NCBI RefSeq assembly: GCF_904849725.1
Contig: NC_058524.1
Span: 352,839,823-352,903,822, forward strand
Direction: 5' to 3'
DNA from: Hordeum vulgare subsp. vulgare
Lineage: Eukaryota; Streptophyta; Magnoliopsida; Poales; Poaceae
DNA: 64,000 nucleotides
Shown here: positions 10,606 to 23,500 of the stretch, piece after piece
Numbering within the stretch: the first letter of the stretch is position 1
How the letters are laid out: every line of letters starts with the position of its first letter
Program-made: the position numbers and the translations under genes
Notes under the pieces: generated by a model
What the model was told of the DNA's origin: nothing
Databases searched by the model: none
The model's input: only the letters and a program-made list of their open reading frames with translations

Positions 10606-11274
10606 GTTTGCACCTGATGGTTTTATTTTGAAGTGTAAGTGCTATTATTCATATAAAAAAATTGAGAATGGGCCGGAGGAACCACTTATCTTCTTTTGAA
10701 AGAGAGTGGCAACCTCCTCAACAACAACCTTGTGCCTTAACTCTAGAAATAATATTACGAACATATAGAAATTAAAATTTCTTCTTTGTTAGCTCCTCTT
10801 CTGTTGGCACAGTTCATGTTCTTGGTAATCATATATACCTAAATAGTTTATCCCCACTACCTCTATTATCTTAACATGTACACATGCCACCTCATCAAAG
10901 GCCCACCACAATATGCACGAGGAAGAAGTTTCTAGTATTATTAGTTGATCTCATACACACATTCCGTCTCACCACACATGCCACCTCATCAAAGGTTTCA
11001 ACATGTATGGGGAAAAGTGTGGGATCGAGAAGGGACGTCTAGGGGGGGTGAATAGACTATTTGGCAAAATAAAAACATAACCTTTTCCCAATCTTATTGT
11101 TTCGCAAGTTTTAGCAATTCTAACGCACTCTACACATGCAAGTCAACGAGTATAGCAGCGGAAAGTAAAGACAGGCACATGTAAGTAAGGAGTAGAGATA
11201 GGAAGATCAAACACAAAGATGACACAAAGATTTTTGGCGTGGTTCCGATATGTGGTGCTATCGTACGTCCAGGT

Positions 11275-13408
11275 TGATGGAGACTTTAACCCACGTATGG
11301 TAACGGCTGCGCAAGTCCACGGAGGGCTCCACCCACAAGGTGTCCACGAAGAAGCAACATTGTCTATTCCACCATGACTTATGTCTACGAAGGACTATCC
11401 TCACTTGGGGTAGATCTTCACGAAATAGGCGATCTCCTTGCCCTTACAAACTTCTTGGTTCAACTCCATATGATTTGGAGGCTCCCAAGCGACACCTAAC
11501 CAATCTAGAAGACACCACTCTCCAAAAGGTAATAGATGTGGTATGAATGATGAACTCCTTGCTCTTGTGCTTCAAAAAATAGTCTCATCAACACTCAATC
11601 ACTCTCTCATAGGATTTGGCTTGGTAGAAGAGATTGATTGAGTGGAAAGCAACTTGGGGAGGCTAGAAACCAAGATTCATATGGTTGGAGTGCAAGATCT
11701 TGATCTCAACAAATGAATAGGTGGCTCTCTCTCAGAAAATGAATGGTGGAAGTATTTGCTTGTTCTGAGTGCTCTCTCTATGAATGAGAGGGAGGTGGAA
11801 GGGTATATATAGCCATCTCCAAAAATCCTACCGTTACAACATTATTGCCCAACTCGGTGGAACCAAAGTAAAAACTCGGTTGCACCGACTAGTGCAAAAC
11901 GCTCTAACTTTTGAGTTCTCGGTGAGACCGATACAAAGCATCTCGGTGAGACCGATTCAGTTGGCCTAGGCAATTTCACTGACTCGGTGGCACTGAATTG
12001 AAAAACTCGGAAATTAGCAAAGAGTTGGTCACAGGATTTCGGCTGCACTGAGATGGAACTTGGTAGCACCGAGTTGCTAGGGTTTGGCTCTAGATCTGTC
12101 TAAGGAAAACTCGGTGTGGCCGATTTGGAAATGTTGGTGGCATCGAATTTGACTTTTAGGAATTTGGCAGAATATATTATGGGAGAATTCTTGAGGGTTT
12201 TTGGTGGCTAATCTCTAAGCACTTGAGCAACCATATCATCATAGATACCTCATCCCCTTTTAATAGTATTGACTTTCCTATATACTCAAGTGTGATTTCT
12301 CACATAAATATAAAGTATAGTCTTGGAGCTTGAAGCTTTGCCACGTTGATGAAGACTTCAACCCGCGGAGGGTAACGGCTGTGTGAGTCCACGGAGGGCT
12401 CCACCCACCAGAGGTCCACGAAGAAGCAATCTGGTCTATTTCACCATGGCTTACATTCACGAAGAACTAGCCTCACTCGGAGTAAATCTTCACGAAGTAG
12501 GTGATCTCCTTGCCCTTACAAACTTCTTGATTCAACTCCACAACACGAAGTAGGAGGCTCCCAAGAGACACCTAACCAATCTAGGAGACACCACTCTTCA
12601 AAAGGTAATAGATGTGGTATGGATGATGAACTCCTTGCTCTTGTGCTTGAAAGGATTGTCTCCTCAACACTCAATCACTCTCTCACAGGATTTGACTTGG
12701 TAGAAGAGATTGATTGGGTGGAAAGCAACCTGGGAAGACTAGAAATCAAGATTCATATGGTTGGAGTGGAAGATCTTGTTCTCAACACATGAGTAGGTGG
12801 TTTTCTCTCAGAAAATGAATGGCGTTAAGTGTTTGCTTATTCTGAGTGCTCTCACTACGAATGAGAGGGAGGTGGAGGGGTATATATAGTCATCTCCAAA
12901 AGCCAACCGGTACAACATTATTGACCAACTCGGTGGAACCGAAGTAAAAACTCGGTTCCACCGACTAGTGCAAAATGCTTTACTTTTGGGTTCTTGGTGA
13001 GACCAATACAAAGCATCTTGGTGAGACCAATACAAAGCATCTCGGTGAGACCGATTCTGTTGGCCTAGGCAGTTTCACTAACTCGGTGGCTCCGAATTGA
13101 AAAACTCGGAAATTTCAATTTTTGTCAATTAGATACCAGAGAGTTGGTCACTGGATTTCAGTTGTACCGAGATGGAACTTGGTAGCACCAAGTTGCTAGG
13201 GTTTTGCTCTGGGATCTTTGTCTAAGGAAAACTCGGTATGGTCGATTTGGAAATGTTGGTGACACCGAATTTGACTTTTAGGAATTTGACAGAATATATT
13301 GTGGGAGAATTCTTGAGGGTTTTTGGTGGCTAATCTCTAAGCACTTGAGCAACCATATCATCATAGATACCTCATCCCCTTTTAATAGTATTGACTTTCC
13401 TATATACT
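11275..13408. repeat. Tandem duplication of about 1.06 kb inside the old LTR
   Basis: Unit 1 runs about 11275-12340 and unit 2 about 12341-13408. Both contain, in order, the phrases TCCACGGAGGGCTCCACCCA, CACCTAACCAATCTAG, AGGTAATAGATGTGG, ACTCGGTGG-type segments and GAGAATTCTTGAGGGTTTTT. Unit 2 is cut off by the Gypsy insertion, and its missing end resumes at 25042. The CTCGGTGxxACCGA motif recurs many times in each unit. The right LTR remnant has only the last part, so it cannot show whether duplication preceded insertion. Confidence 0.75.
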
Positions 13409-13965
13409 TGATGGGGTTATAGTCCTAGGGTAGGGTCATAGGCCTGCCCTGTAAGTCCTACCCAAGGACTACCCCTCATAAGGGACAAGACCCTTAGTCA
13501 GTTCCGACTGAATTAAGGAGTCCCCATCGTCCAGTCGGTAACAGGTCCTCGACCATCCAGTCGGAGACTAGCATTCGGAGAACATCCAACTAACCGACTG
13601 GATGCCACTCGGAACATCGTAACCCCCCTGGAGGGAAACAGCCGTACGTTTCCCGGTGCATTTATTAGCATTTAGGACGTACGTTACCTGTAACGTACGC
13701 ATTCAATCGCCACTACTCCACCCCTGTACCTGAGCCGTTGTGGAGGGCAGCGCACTCTATATAAGCCACCCTCCCCCGCTGGTGCAGGGGTTAGCAAATC
13801 ATTGTATTCCATATTCCACTCGACAACAAGCTCCCAGAGCACTGAGACGTAGGGCTATTACCTCCACCGTAGAGGGGCCTGAACTCATACAACCTCGCCG
13901 TAGCTGGGACTCTGCCCATCCTTTTCGTACCCTACACATCTACTGTCAGGCTTATACCCACGACA
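13409..13965 (+). repeat. 5' LTR of the Tat Gypsy
   Basis: TGATGGGGTTATAG to ACCCACGACA, 557 bp. A TATATAA box near 13757-13763 (CTCTATATAAGCC) is a plausible TATA box of the LTR promoter. Confidence 0.9.
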
Positions 13966-14032
13966 GTTGGCGCCCACCGTGGGGCAGGCGTCTAAGCGAC
14001 TTCCGGCGAGTTTGCGACTACTTCCTTTCGTC

Positions 14033-15535
14033 ATGTCGTCCGGTGGAGATTCGAGCATGGGTCATCAGATCTTCTTCGGCGCTCTCTCCTTCATCGTCGA
14101 CGATTCGGCGTGGCTTCAGGATGCTCCTCTCGACGTCGAGGCGCTTCCCCGTCGCGGGGCTACGCACTTCCGTGCCGGCGCCCGTGGCATTCTTCTTCTC
14201 CAGCAGTCGGCTCCGGTGTCGACCTACACCGCCGTCACGCGCCGCAACAAGCGGTCCCGCCGTCCGCGGCTCCACCGTTGGGTGCAACACGCCCAGGCGC
14301 GCCAGAACGCGTCTTCACAAGTGGCGGTTCTAGAGTCAGTTGTGGTTGCCCCGCCGTCCCAGCGCTCGGGCTCGGTTCCGACTGAGTTTCCTTCCGAGTA
14401 CGCGGGTCGCAGGCCTGCAGCAGAAGTACACATGGCCAATTCCCATGAAGATCCCCGTCAAGCTGGCCGGAACGAGCACGAGATCGGCGAAACGTCCGAC
14501 GCGCGTCGTCCGCCTCGCCGTTATGCCAGTCGGCACACTCGACGGAGCAACGTGGAGCTGTTCCGCACACCTCTCCCCAACTTGGCCGCGGCTGCCAAGA
14601 TAGCCGATTCCCTTCAGCCGACTGATTCAGAGGTTGGCAGGGGAATCGAACAAATCCGCGCCCTGTTGCACACGGCGCAGCAGCAAAATTCGGCGGTCTC
14701 CCAGTCGCACAACAGGATCTACAATAGTTCTGTTCATGCGAATACGCATCGGTCAGTTCATAGCCATGGTTCTCATCAGCGACACAGAGGCATTCGTTCC
14801 ATAAATCCCGAAGATCGTCGCCGTTCACGCACCCCTCCGCGGGGTGGGCCCTACGGGCCCCGACATCATGATGATCGGCGTTCAGTCGGCGGCACTTACG
14901 ACCCAAGGCCCGACGCAAGAGGGCATATCACCCAGCGGAGGGTCGACAGGGGCCGAGCCCACCGCGATGGTCACGATATTGACCGTCCGAGTGGAAGCAG
15001 GACCATCGTTTCTGGTCCCGAGTGTTTCAGTCGAGCCATCCGTTCGGCTGACATCCCTCCCAACTTCCGATTGGCGACGGGAATTAGCAAGTTTACAGGG
15101 GAGTCCAAGCCAGAAACGTGGCTGGATGATTACCGAGTAGCAGTCCAGATCGGAGGAGGAAACGACCATGTCGCCATGAAGCACCTCCCTCTGATGCTCG
15201 ACGGCTCGGCGCGAGCGTGGCTGAACGAGTTGGCCCCCTCAAGCATCTACAGCTGGGCAGATCTGGCCCGAGTGTTCATCAGGACCTTCGAAGGGACGTG
15301 CAAGCGCCCTGCTGGCCTCGTGGAGCTCCAGCACTGCGTCCAGAAGCAGAAAGCTCCGATCGCTCCGCAAGCAGAAGCTGCAGCCGTAACCAATGCCAAG
15401 TTCAAGGGCAAAGGGAAGGCTCAGTTCACCCCCAAGAAGAAGCAGTTCAATAACCCCATCCTGGACCAGCCATGTCCGGTTCATACGAAGATGGATGAAG
15501 AGGGCAACCCCATATATGCGAAGCATACCACTTGA
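14033..15535 (+). pseudogene. Tat Gypsy gag, internally deleted
   Basis: The frame starts MSSGGDSSMG at 14033; the open frame extends 5' into the primer-binding site region without another good start. It has a long basic Arg/His/Ser-rich N-terminal half. The capsid-like region (about 15060-15345) has FTGESKPETWLDDY and LMLDGSARAWLNEL, both typical of plant Gypsy gag. After LVELQHCVQ it jumps to a basic Lys-rich tail, so the rest of the capsid and the zinc knuckles appear deleted. The frame ends at TGA 15533, but the same frame continues into protease, so this stop is probably a mutation. Product, if made: virus-like particle protein. Confidence 0.8.
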
Positions 15536-17449
15536 CAGTGTCGCCTCCTGATCCAGGGGTTCAGCGAAGGGCAACCGAGTGAGAAGGACCATGAACATGA
15601 TGAGGAGGATAAGGAGGATCCGTTCCCCCAAGTCCATGCAACCCTGATGATTTTTGCTGACGTTGAGAGCAAGAGTCGACTGAAGCTGGTGAACAGAGAG
15701 GTGAACATGGCCACCCCTACCAACCCCAAGTTCCTCAAATGGTCTCAGACTGCGATCACCTTCGACCAGTCGGATCATCCGGCACATGTACCCACCCCGG
15801 GGAGACAGGCTCTGGTCGTCGACCCGGTGGTGGAAGGAGTCCGATTGCGCAAAGTCCTCATGGATGGCGGCAGCGGCTTGAACATCATGTACGCCGACAC
15901 ACTCAAGGGGATGGGCATCCCGGTGTCCAAACTCAGCGAGAGCAGCATGCAGTTCCATGGAGTCGTCCCTGGACGGAAGGCCAAGTCACTCGGCCAGATC
16001 GCGTTGGACGTCGTTTTCGGCTCCGACAAGAACTTCCGCAAGGAAAAGCTGACGTTCGAAGTGGTCGACTTCTAGAGCGCCTATCACGCAATTCTGGGCC
16101 GCCCAGCGTATGCACGTTTCATGGCCCGTCCATGTTACGTATACCTGAAGCTGAAGATGCCAGGCCCGAAGGGTGTGATCACCATCACAGGCAATCGGCA
16201 GCTGGCCGAAGAGTGTCTGCAGCAGGGATCAAGAATCGCCGACCAGCAAATGGCCGTCCTCGAGCTTGACGAGTACAAGAAAACAGTCGACCCCGCCGAC
16301 CTGATGCGCTCGAAGAAGCCAGCTTCAGAGTCTGCATTCCAGTCGGCGGGAGAGACGAAGAAGGTCAGCATCCACCCGACGGACGCCACTGCTGCCCCGA
16401 CAAACATCTCCACCACCCTCGATCGTAAATAGGAAGCCGAGCTCACCCAATTCCTCCGTGAGAACTGGGACTTCTTCGCATGGAAACCCTCTGACATGCC
16501 AGGTGTACCCAGGTAGTTGGCTGAGCACCGACTGCACGTGGATTCCACCGCTCGGCCTGTCCGAGAGCGCCTGCGCCGGTCCGCCGTGCACAAGAGGAAG
16601 GCAATCGGGGAAGAGGTGGCCAAGCTGCTGGCAGCCAACTTCATTCGCGAGGTTCACCACTCCGAGTGGCTCGGCAATGTTGTCATGGTGCCCAAGAAGG
16701 ACAAGTCGCTCCGAATGTGCATCGACTTCAAGCATCTCAATAAGGTCTGCCCGAAAGACCATTTTCCGCTCCCCCGCATAGATCAAATTGCCGATTCGAC
16801 TGCGGGTTGCGAGCGTCTGTCGTTTCTTGATGCCTATTCGGGCTATCATCAGATCCGTCTGTATGGCCCCGATGAATTAAAAACAGCCTTCATCACCCCA
16901 TTCGGGTGCTTCTGCTACATCACTATGCCATTCGGTTTGAAGAATGCAGGAGCTACCTTTATGCGCATGATCCAAAAATGTCTCCTCGACCAGATCGGTC
17001 GGAATGTGGAGGCGTATATGGATGATATCGTAGTCAAGTCACGCAAAGGTTCCGACCTGCTGACTGACTTGGCAGAAACATTCGCCAACCTTCGTAGGTA
17101 CGATATCAAGCTCAACCCCGCCAAATGTTCATTCGGTGTTCCCAGTGGAAATTTACTCGGTTTCTTCGTTTCCGAACGAGGGATCGATGTCAACCCCGAA
17201 AAGATCGGGACCATCGTCCGAATGGAGAGGCCGGTCAGAATACACGATGTTCAACGGCTCACAGGTTGCCTAGCGGCTTTGAGCAGGTTCATCGGTCGAC
17301 TTGGTGAGAAAGCACTTCCTCTGTACCGACTCATGAAGAAATCAGATACTTTCGAGTGGACAGACGAAGCCCAAGTCGCATTCGACGACCTCAAAGTCCT
17401 ACTTTCCACCCAGCCGGTTCTTACTGCTCCGCTCAGTAAAGAGCCCCTG
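15536..17449 (+). pseudogene. Tat Gypsy protease and reverse transcriptase
   Basis: Continues the gag frame. The retropepsin-like region has VLMDGGSGLNIMYADTLKG (about 15855-15910). In-frame TAG codons lie at 16073, 16430 and 16514. RT (16517-17449) keeps CIDFKHLNKVCPKDHFPL, SFLDAYSGYHQI, PFGLKNAGATF and the catalytic YMDD (about 17017-17028), so the catalytic core itself looks intact. The frame breaks near 17450, right where RNase H should begin. The stops sit at positions where Gln or Arg would be expected, consistent with C-to-T decay. Confidence 0.88.
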
Positions 17450-17450
17450 C

Positions 17451-18479
17451 GGTCATCACGCCTCTTCGAGAGCAATCGTCGCCAAGGCATTCAGGACTGG
17501 TTTCTTCTGGCTGCAGGCAAACGAGATGGCTAAAGATATGGTCGACCGATGTGAGGGTTGTCAGTTCTACTCCAACAAGTCACACAAGCCAACATCTGCG
17601 TTGAAGACAATCCCTCTTGTCTGGCCGTTCGCAGTGTGGGGATTAGATACAGTCGGTCCATTTAGGACAGGCCAAGGGGGGTACACACGTCTGTTGGTGG
17701 TAGTCGACAAGTTCACGAAATGGATCGAAGCCAAGCCCATCAAGAAGCTCGACGCCTCGACAACCGTCAAGTTTGTCAGGGACATCATCTCCAGATTCGG
17801 TGTACCTCACAGCATAATCACGGACAACGGGACAAACTTTGACTCGGACAAATTCAAAGGTTTCTGTACAAGCCAAGGTATCCGAGTGAATTTTGCTTCC
17901 GTGGCGCATCCTCAGTCCAATGGACAAGCAGAGCGGGCGAACCGACTTATTCTGCAAGGTTTGAAGCCCCGACTCCTGCGAGAGGTGGGACATGCCACTG
18001 GCGCATGGGTCACCGAGCTACCTTCAGTGCTTTGGGGTCTTCGCACAACCCCGAACAGATCTACAGGGCGATCACCGTTCTTCCTTGTCTACGGAGCAGA
18101 AGCAGTCCTTCCGAGTGACTTACTTCACAATGCTCCACGAGTCGAACTCTTCTCCGAAGCTGAAGCAGAACAAGCAAGGCAAGACGGAGTGGACCTTCTA
18201 GAGGAGAAGCGCGAGATGGCACTGACTCGCTCAACCATTTATCAACAAGATCTGCGGCGTTTTCACGCGCGACACGTCAGGAGTCGTACGTTTCAAGCAG
18301 GCGGCCTGGTGCTCCGAGTGGATCAGCAAAGACCTCACAAGTTGGCTCCTGCCTGGGAAGGACCCTTCATCATCTCCAAGGTGCTTAACAATGGAGCATA
18401 CAGACTCTACAACGTCGACAGGGAGACAGACGAGCCGCGAGCATGGAACGGAGATCTCCTGAAGCGCTTCTACACGTGA
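17451..18479 (+). pseudogene. Tat Gypsy integrase, RNase H deleted upstream
   Basis: Open from about 17451, one frame away from RT. It begins in the histidine side of the zinc finger (GHHASSRAIVAKAF), followed by DRCEGCQFY. The catalytic core has GLDTVGP, ITDNGTNFDS and NGQAERAN, that is, all three D, D and E residues. The C-terminal domain ends DLLKRFYT. RNase H, normally between RT and integrase, is missing entirely. The integrase frame itself is undamaged, but no in-frame connection to RT remains, so it is unlikely to be made. Confidence 0.85.
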
Positions 18480-18598
18480 CCGTCGATTGAAGCAATGTAA
18501 AGAACAAGTATTGGTGAAATAATATAAAGCAGATTGAGTTTTTTGCAGGTTCAAAGTTCTTCCGCGGTCGCAGACTCCGGTCTCAAAAAAAAAAAAAA

Positions 18599-19745
18599 CT
18601 TAGCTGCGATCCAGAATCGCCTAAGTATTAACTTTCTCCGAGTGTGCACTTAACGTCACAGTCGGGGACTTAGCTGCGATCCAGAATCGCCTAAGTATTA
18701 ACTTTCTCCGAGTGTGCACTTAACGTCACACTCGGGGACTTAGCTGCGATCCAGAATCGCCTAAGTATTAACTTTCTCCGAGTATGCACTTAACGTCACA
18801 CTCGGGGACTTAGCTGCGATCCAGAATCGCCTAAGTATTAACTTTCTCCGAGTGTGCACTTAACGTCACACTCGGGGGCTTAGCTGCGATCCAGAATCGC
18901 CTAAGTATTAACTTTCTCCGAGTGTGCACTTAACGTCACACTCGGGGCTTAGCTGCGATCCAGAATCGCCTAAGTATTAACTTTCTCCGAGTGTGCACTT
19001 AACGTCACACTCGGGGGCTTAGCTGCGATCCAGAATCGCCTAAGTATTAACTTTCTCCGAGTGTGCACTTAACGTCACACTCGGGGACTTAGCTGCGATC
19101 CAGAATCGCCTAAGTATGACCTTTCTTTAAGTGTGCACCTAACGTCACACTCGGGGACTTAGCTGCGATCCAGAATCGCCTAAGTATTAACTTTCTCCGA
19201 GTGTGCACTTAACGTCACACTCGGGGGCTTAGCTGCGATCCAGAATCGCCTAAGTATTAACTTTCTCCGAGTGTGCACTTAACGTCACACTCGGGGGCTT
19301 AGCTGCGATCCAGAATCGCCTAAGTATTAACTTTCTCCGAGTGTGCACTTAACGTCACACTCGGGGGCTTAGCTGCGATCCAGAATCGCCTAAGTATTAA
19401 CTTTCTCCGAGTGTGCACTTAACGTCACACTCGGGGACTTAGCTGAGATCCAGAATCGCCTAAGTATTAACTTTCTCTGAGTATGCACTTAACGTCACAC
19501 TCGGGGACTTAGCTGCGATCCAGAATCGCCTAAGTATTAACTTTCTCCGAGTGTGCACTTAACGTCACACTCGGGGACTTAGCTGCGATCCAGAATCGCC
19601 TAAGTATTAACTTTCTCCGAGTGTGCACTTAACGTCACACTCGGGGACTTAGCTGCGATCACGAATTGCCTAAGTATTAACTTTCTTCGAGTGTGCACTT
19701 AACGCCACACTCGGGGACTTAGATGCGATGCAGAATCGCCTAAGC
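18599..19745 (+). repeat. 70-bp tandem array (about 16.5 units)
   Basis: Units start TAGCTGCGATCCAGAATCGC at 18601, 18671, 18741, 18811, 18881, 18950, 19020 and then every 70 bp to 19720. One unit is 69 bp; the last is partial. Units are nearly identical; the most diverged are those starting 19090, 19650 and 19720. Each holds an imperfect palindrome CGAGTGTGCACTTAACGTCACACTCG. A diverged unit recurs at about 20161-20230. It lies between integrase and the antisense gene. Confidence 0.95.
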
Positions 19746-19795
19746 ACCCACATGCCTTCGACTGTATCCTACAGGTACACTCGGGAACTCAACAT

Positions 19796-20127
19796 ACCCT
19801 CATTGAGACTCATGTGGATGTCAAAACAACTGACAACTACATGAGTTGCAGACCCTCATTGAGGCTCATGTGGATGTCAAAACAACTGACAACTACATGA
19901 GTTGTAGACCCTCATTGAGGCTCATGTAGATGTCAAAATAACTGACAACTACATGAGTTGCAGACCCTCATTGAGGCTCATGTGGATGTCAAAACAACTG
20001 ACAACTACATGAGTTGCAGACCCTCATTGAGGCTCATGTGGATGTCAAAACAACTGACAACTACATGAGTTGCCGACCCCCATTAAGGCTCATGTGGATG
20101 TCAAAACAACTGACAACTACATCAGTA
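19796..20127 (+). repeat. 56-bp tandem array (about 6 units)
   Basis: Phrase CATTGAGGCTCATGTGGATG recurs at 19801, 19857, 19913, 19969, 20025 and 20081, exactly 56 bp apart. Each unit contains ACAACTGACAACTACATGAG. A diverged copy occurs again near 20270-20308. Directly follows the 70-bp array. Confidence 0.93.
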
Positions 20128-20526
20128 CCAACTCGCCCCGAGTGCGACCTGATAGTCGCACTCGACAACCTAGCTGCGATCCCGGATCGCCCAAGTACTC
20201 TTTGACCTCCGAGTACGTCCTACCGATCCACTCGGTGATAATACAAATCCAATCGGAAATTCCACGGACCCTCAATGAGGCTCATGCAGATGTCAAGACA
20301 ACTGACATGTTCTGAATGTTTGCCTTTGGCTTCACCAAGAAACGCCAAACAAAAACTCGAGTCAAAATTGCAACAGAAGAGCAAAGCATTCGATTCAAAG
20401 TCCACACAAAGATAGTGGCTCGGTGTGGATCAAGCTTACCCACACCGAAACAAGAATGTGACGGCCAACAGCAGTGGTCAAAGTTTCTTATAAATCAACA
20501 CTCGGCATACCGAGGATAAAGTTTTC

Positions 20527-23500
20527 TTACGCGTCGTCTGGATTGGCGCCAGGACTGGAGGGCTCCACGAAGGTGTCCAGGTCGATTCCGTCGGCGATGC
20601 GGGTGGCACTTTCAAGGAAGGTTTCCATGAAGTCTTCGAATCGAAGTTTCTTCGTGTTGGCGACCTTCAATGCTTTCAGCTTCTCCTCGCGCACCTCCTT
20701 GCAATGCACTCGGACCAAGGACAGAGCAACATCTGCACCACAGCGAGCCGCAGATTTCTTCCATGACTGCACTCGGTTGGGGACCTCCTCCAGTCGACTC
20801 ATCAAGTTTTCCATCTCCTGCCGCGACTCATCTTCCGGCCAAATCTCCTTGTCGATCCGGCCGACGACTTCTCTCAGTCGACCGATGAAAGGACCAACTT
20901 TGCCCACGCGAATGTGCGCTGCGAGCAGGTCTCGATTGGCGTCCTCGCCGAGTGGAATGTTCTCACGGATCGACCGCTCCACGTCAGCTGCTTCAGCTTC
21001 AGCGTCCACGCAAAAATCTGCAAACACAGGGCAAGCAAACAATCAGCGCCGAGTGTAACGCACGTACCACAAGCACTCGGAAAAACAGGACTTACCACCC
21101 AGACGCGTCATCATCTGCCGAGCCCCAGTCACTGACGTATTTCTCCTGCGCTATACACCGTTTGTTCAACACATCCATTTGTCCCATCAGCGTGGACCTT
21201 TGCTTCCCCATCTTCTCAATTTCAGCAGTCAGCGCTTTGTTCACTTCACGAGCCTGCTCCAACGACTTCTCTCGTTTCGCCAGCACTTCCTTCATTCCAG
21301 CCATTGCAATCAGTGCCGCATCCAGCTCACCAGCAAATTGCACCTTTTCTGCCCTGAGAGTCTCATATGCTGTCCCCATCTTGCAAGTTTTCTGCCAGTC
21401 AACGCCAAGAGACGATCAGACAAATCCAACAATACCAAGTCTAAGTTCTTCAGACCCCTGCCGACGCAAACAGTCGACAACGGTCTCGGGGACTACACCC
21501 AGTGGGTTCACTGAGAGTGACCCCACTGACATGCAACTCAAACAGGTCCGCCCTATTGAGATTCATGACAACACCTACGCCTACAAGGCTAATACCACCC
21601 GACCTGAGTAAAATTACTCTCGGAGACTCTTACAGTAGGTGCACTCCGAGTGCTCCAACTGTTAGCAGTCGACCATATTAGTTACGAATATGACTAAGTC
21701 AGAGACAATATGCATAAAGACAACTGCCGGTGCAAGCACTCGACAGAAGTCTCGGGGACTACACCCACTGGGTTCACTCAGAGTGAACCCATTGCAAACA
21801 TCATACGGTATCCGAGCACACCCAGTGGGTTACAAGAGAAACAAGAGAAAAGCAAATACTTACTAGACTACTTACTCGGATATCGTCCCGCAGCTCCAAG
21901 CTGCGCTGGTACAGAGAGGCGATGGAGTCGTACGCCTTCTTGGCTTCTCCCGCCATCAGCTCTGCCTGCACCATGGCTCCCTTGGCCGCTCCCACATGAT
22001 CCTCCGGGAGGTGTTCGATGTTGAACTCGACATTTGACGGGCCTGGCATCGTTGGAGGCTCCTTGGGCATCCCAAGGCCCGTTCCAGTCGGTTCAGCAGC
22101 CACCAGCGCCTCCTCAGTCGGCGGCATCGCCTCAGTCGGCGGCACGACCGCGACGAGAGCAGTAACTGGCGGGGTAGCCTCAAGGACAGGCTCCGCAGCT
22201 TGCTCAGGTCTCCCCTGGTCACCCTCATCCACATAAATTGCCCCTGCCGGACCGAACGGCGCGGGATCTCAGAAAAAGAAAGGGGCAAGACCAAAGACAG
22301 AATCCGCGATGCGATAATATAAAACTCTCGGAATCGCTACAACGCACCTGGCTGGGACGAGACGACGTTGTTCGCGTCCATGGGATCATCCTCCTGGCGC
22401 GCCGGAGAGGTGACAGAGGTGGCAACCCTGTCGAGTGAAATTCATTCGACCAATAAAACAACAGTCCAATCGGATATCAGAGGAAGTTAGAGGAACAGTA
22501 CACTTACGTCGAGGTGACGGGAACGACGACCCTTATCCGCGGCAAAGCCTTCCGAGGTTTAGACCCACTCGGTTTGGCCACCTTGGAAGGCTGACCCACG
22601 GACTCGACAACAACGTCCCTGGCCCTCTTGGTGCTCCGAGCACTCGGAACCACGGGAGCAGCAGGCGGAGCACTCGAGGATGCCGGAGGGGCCGAGGGAA
22701 CCGCAGGTTCATGTCGGCGCTTGGTCCGGTGCTCTGGCAGCGGAGGCGGCGAGTCCTGCTCTTCGTCATCCTCCTCTTCTTCACCAGACTCCTCCGTCTC
22801 CCCACTGTCGGAGATATACTCGCCGCTCTCCACACTGCCCTCCTGGCTGCCTTCTTCCTCCTCCTCGTCCGGGTTCCCGTTCGAGACAGGAGAAAACCAG
22901 TTGGTCCACTTCTGCGTGAAATATAGTCGGCGACATCAAACGACAGGCAGAGATTCAAGAAAGCGATAAAACTAAAACAGATACGTGCACTCGACAAATG
23001 GTACTCACCTGGTTCGGAGGAGGATTGTCCGCGCTGAAAGCCCTCACTCGCCGAGACCCTCTGGGGTTCTCACAGGCGCCTGTGATCTGGAGCACCCACG
23101 ACGCCACCTTCTCCTCGGTCACGCTCAAGACGTTGGTCCGGGTGGAGTCTTCGGGCCCCGTGTAGTGCCACATGGCATGGTCGCGAGCCTGCAGTGGTTG
23201 TATGCGCCGACCAAGGAAAGTCTCCAGCAAATCCATGCCGGTGACTCCCCTTCTAACGACGTCTACGAGTGCGTCGACCAGGGGCTGGATGTCGATCTTC
23301 TCCGCCTTCGTGAGCGCGAGCTGCTTAGGTGAAGCGGGACGATCTAAGCTAAAAGGAGGCAACCCTGTCGAGGCATTCGGGCAGGCAACGTCTTGGCAGT
23401 AGAACCACGTCGACTGCCAGTTCCTAACCGACTCACTCAGCTGAAGAGCAGGATAACTACTCCGACTCTTTTTCTGGAAACCTAAGCCTCCGCAGAGTTG

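Noticed and set aside
13740..14333. 197-codon + strand frame crossing the 5' LTR
   Set aside because: Runs across LTR and primer-binding site in a different frame from gag; not a coding unit.
18599..19745. Possible CRISPR array
   Set aside because: Units are contiguous 70-bp copies without unique spacers, inside a plant retrotransposon.
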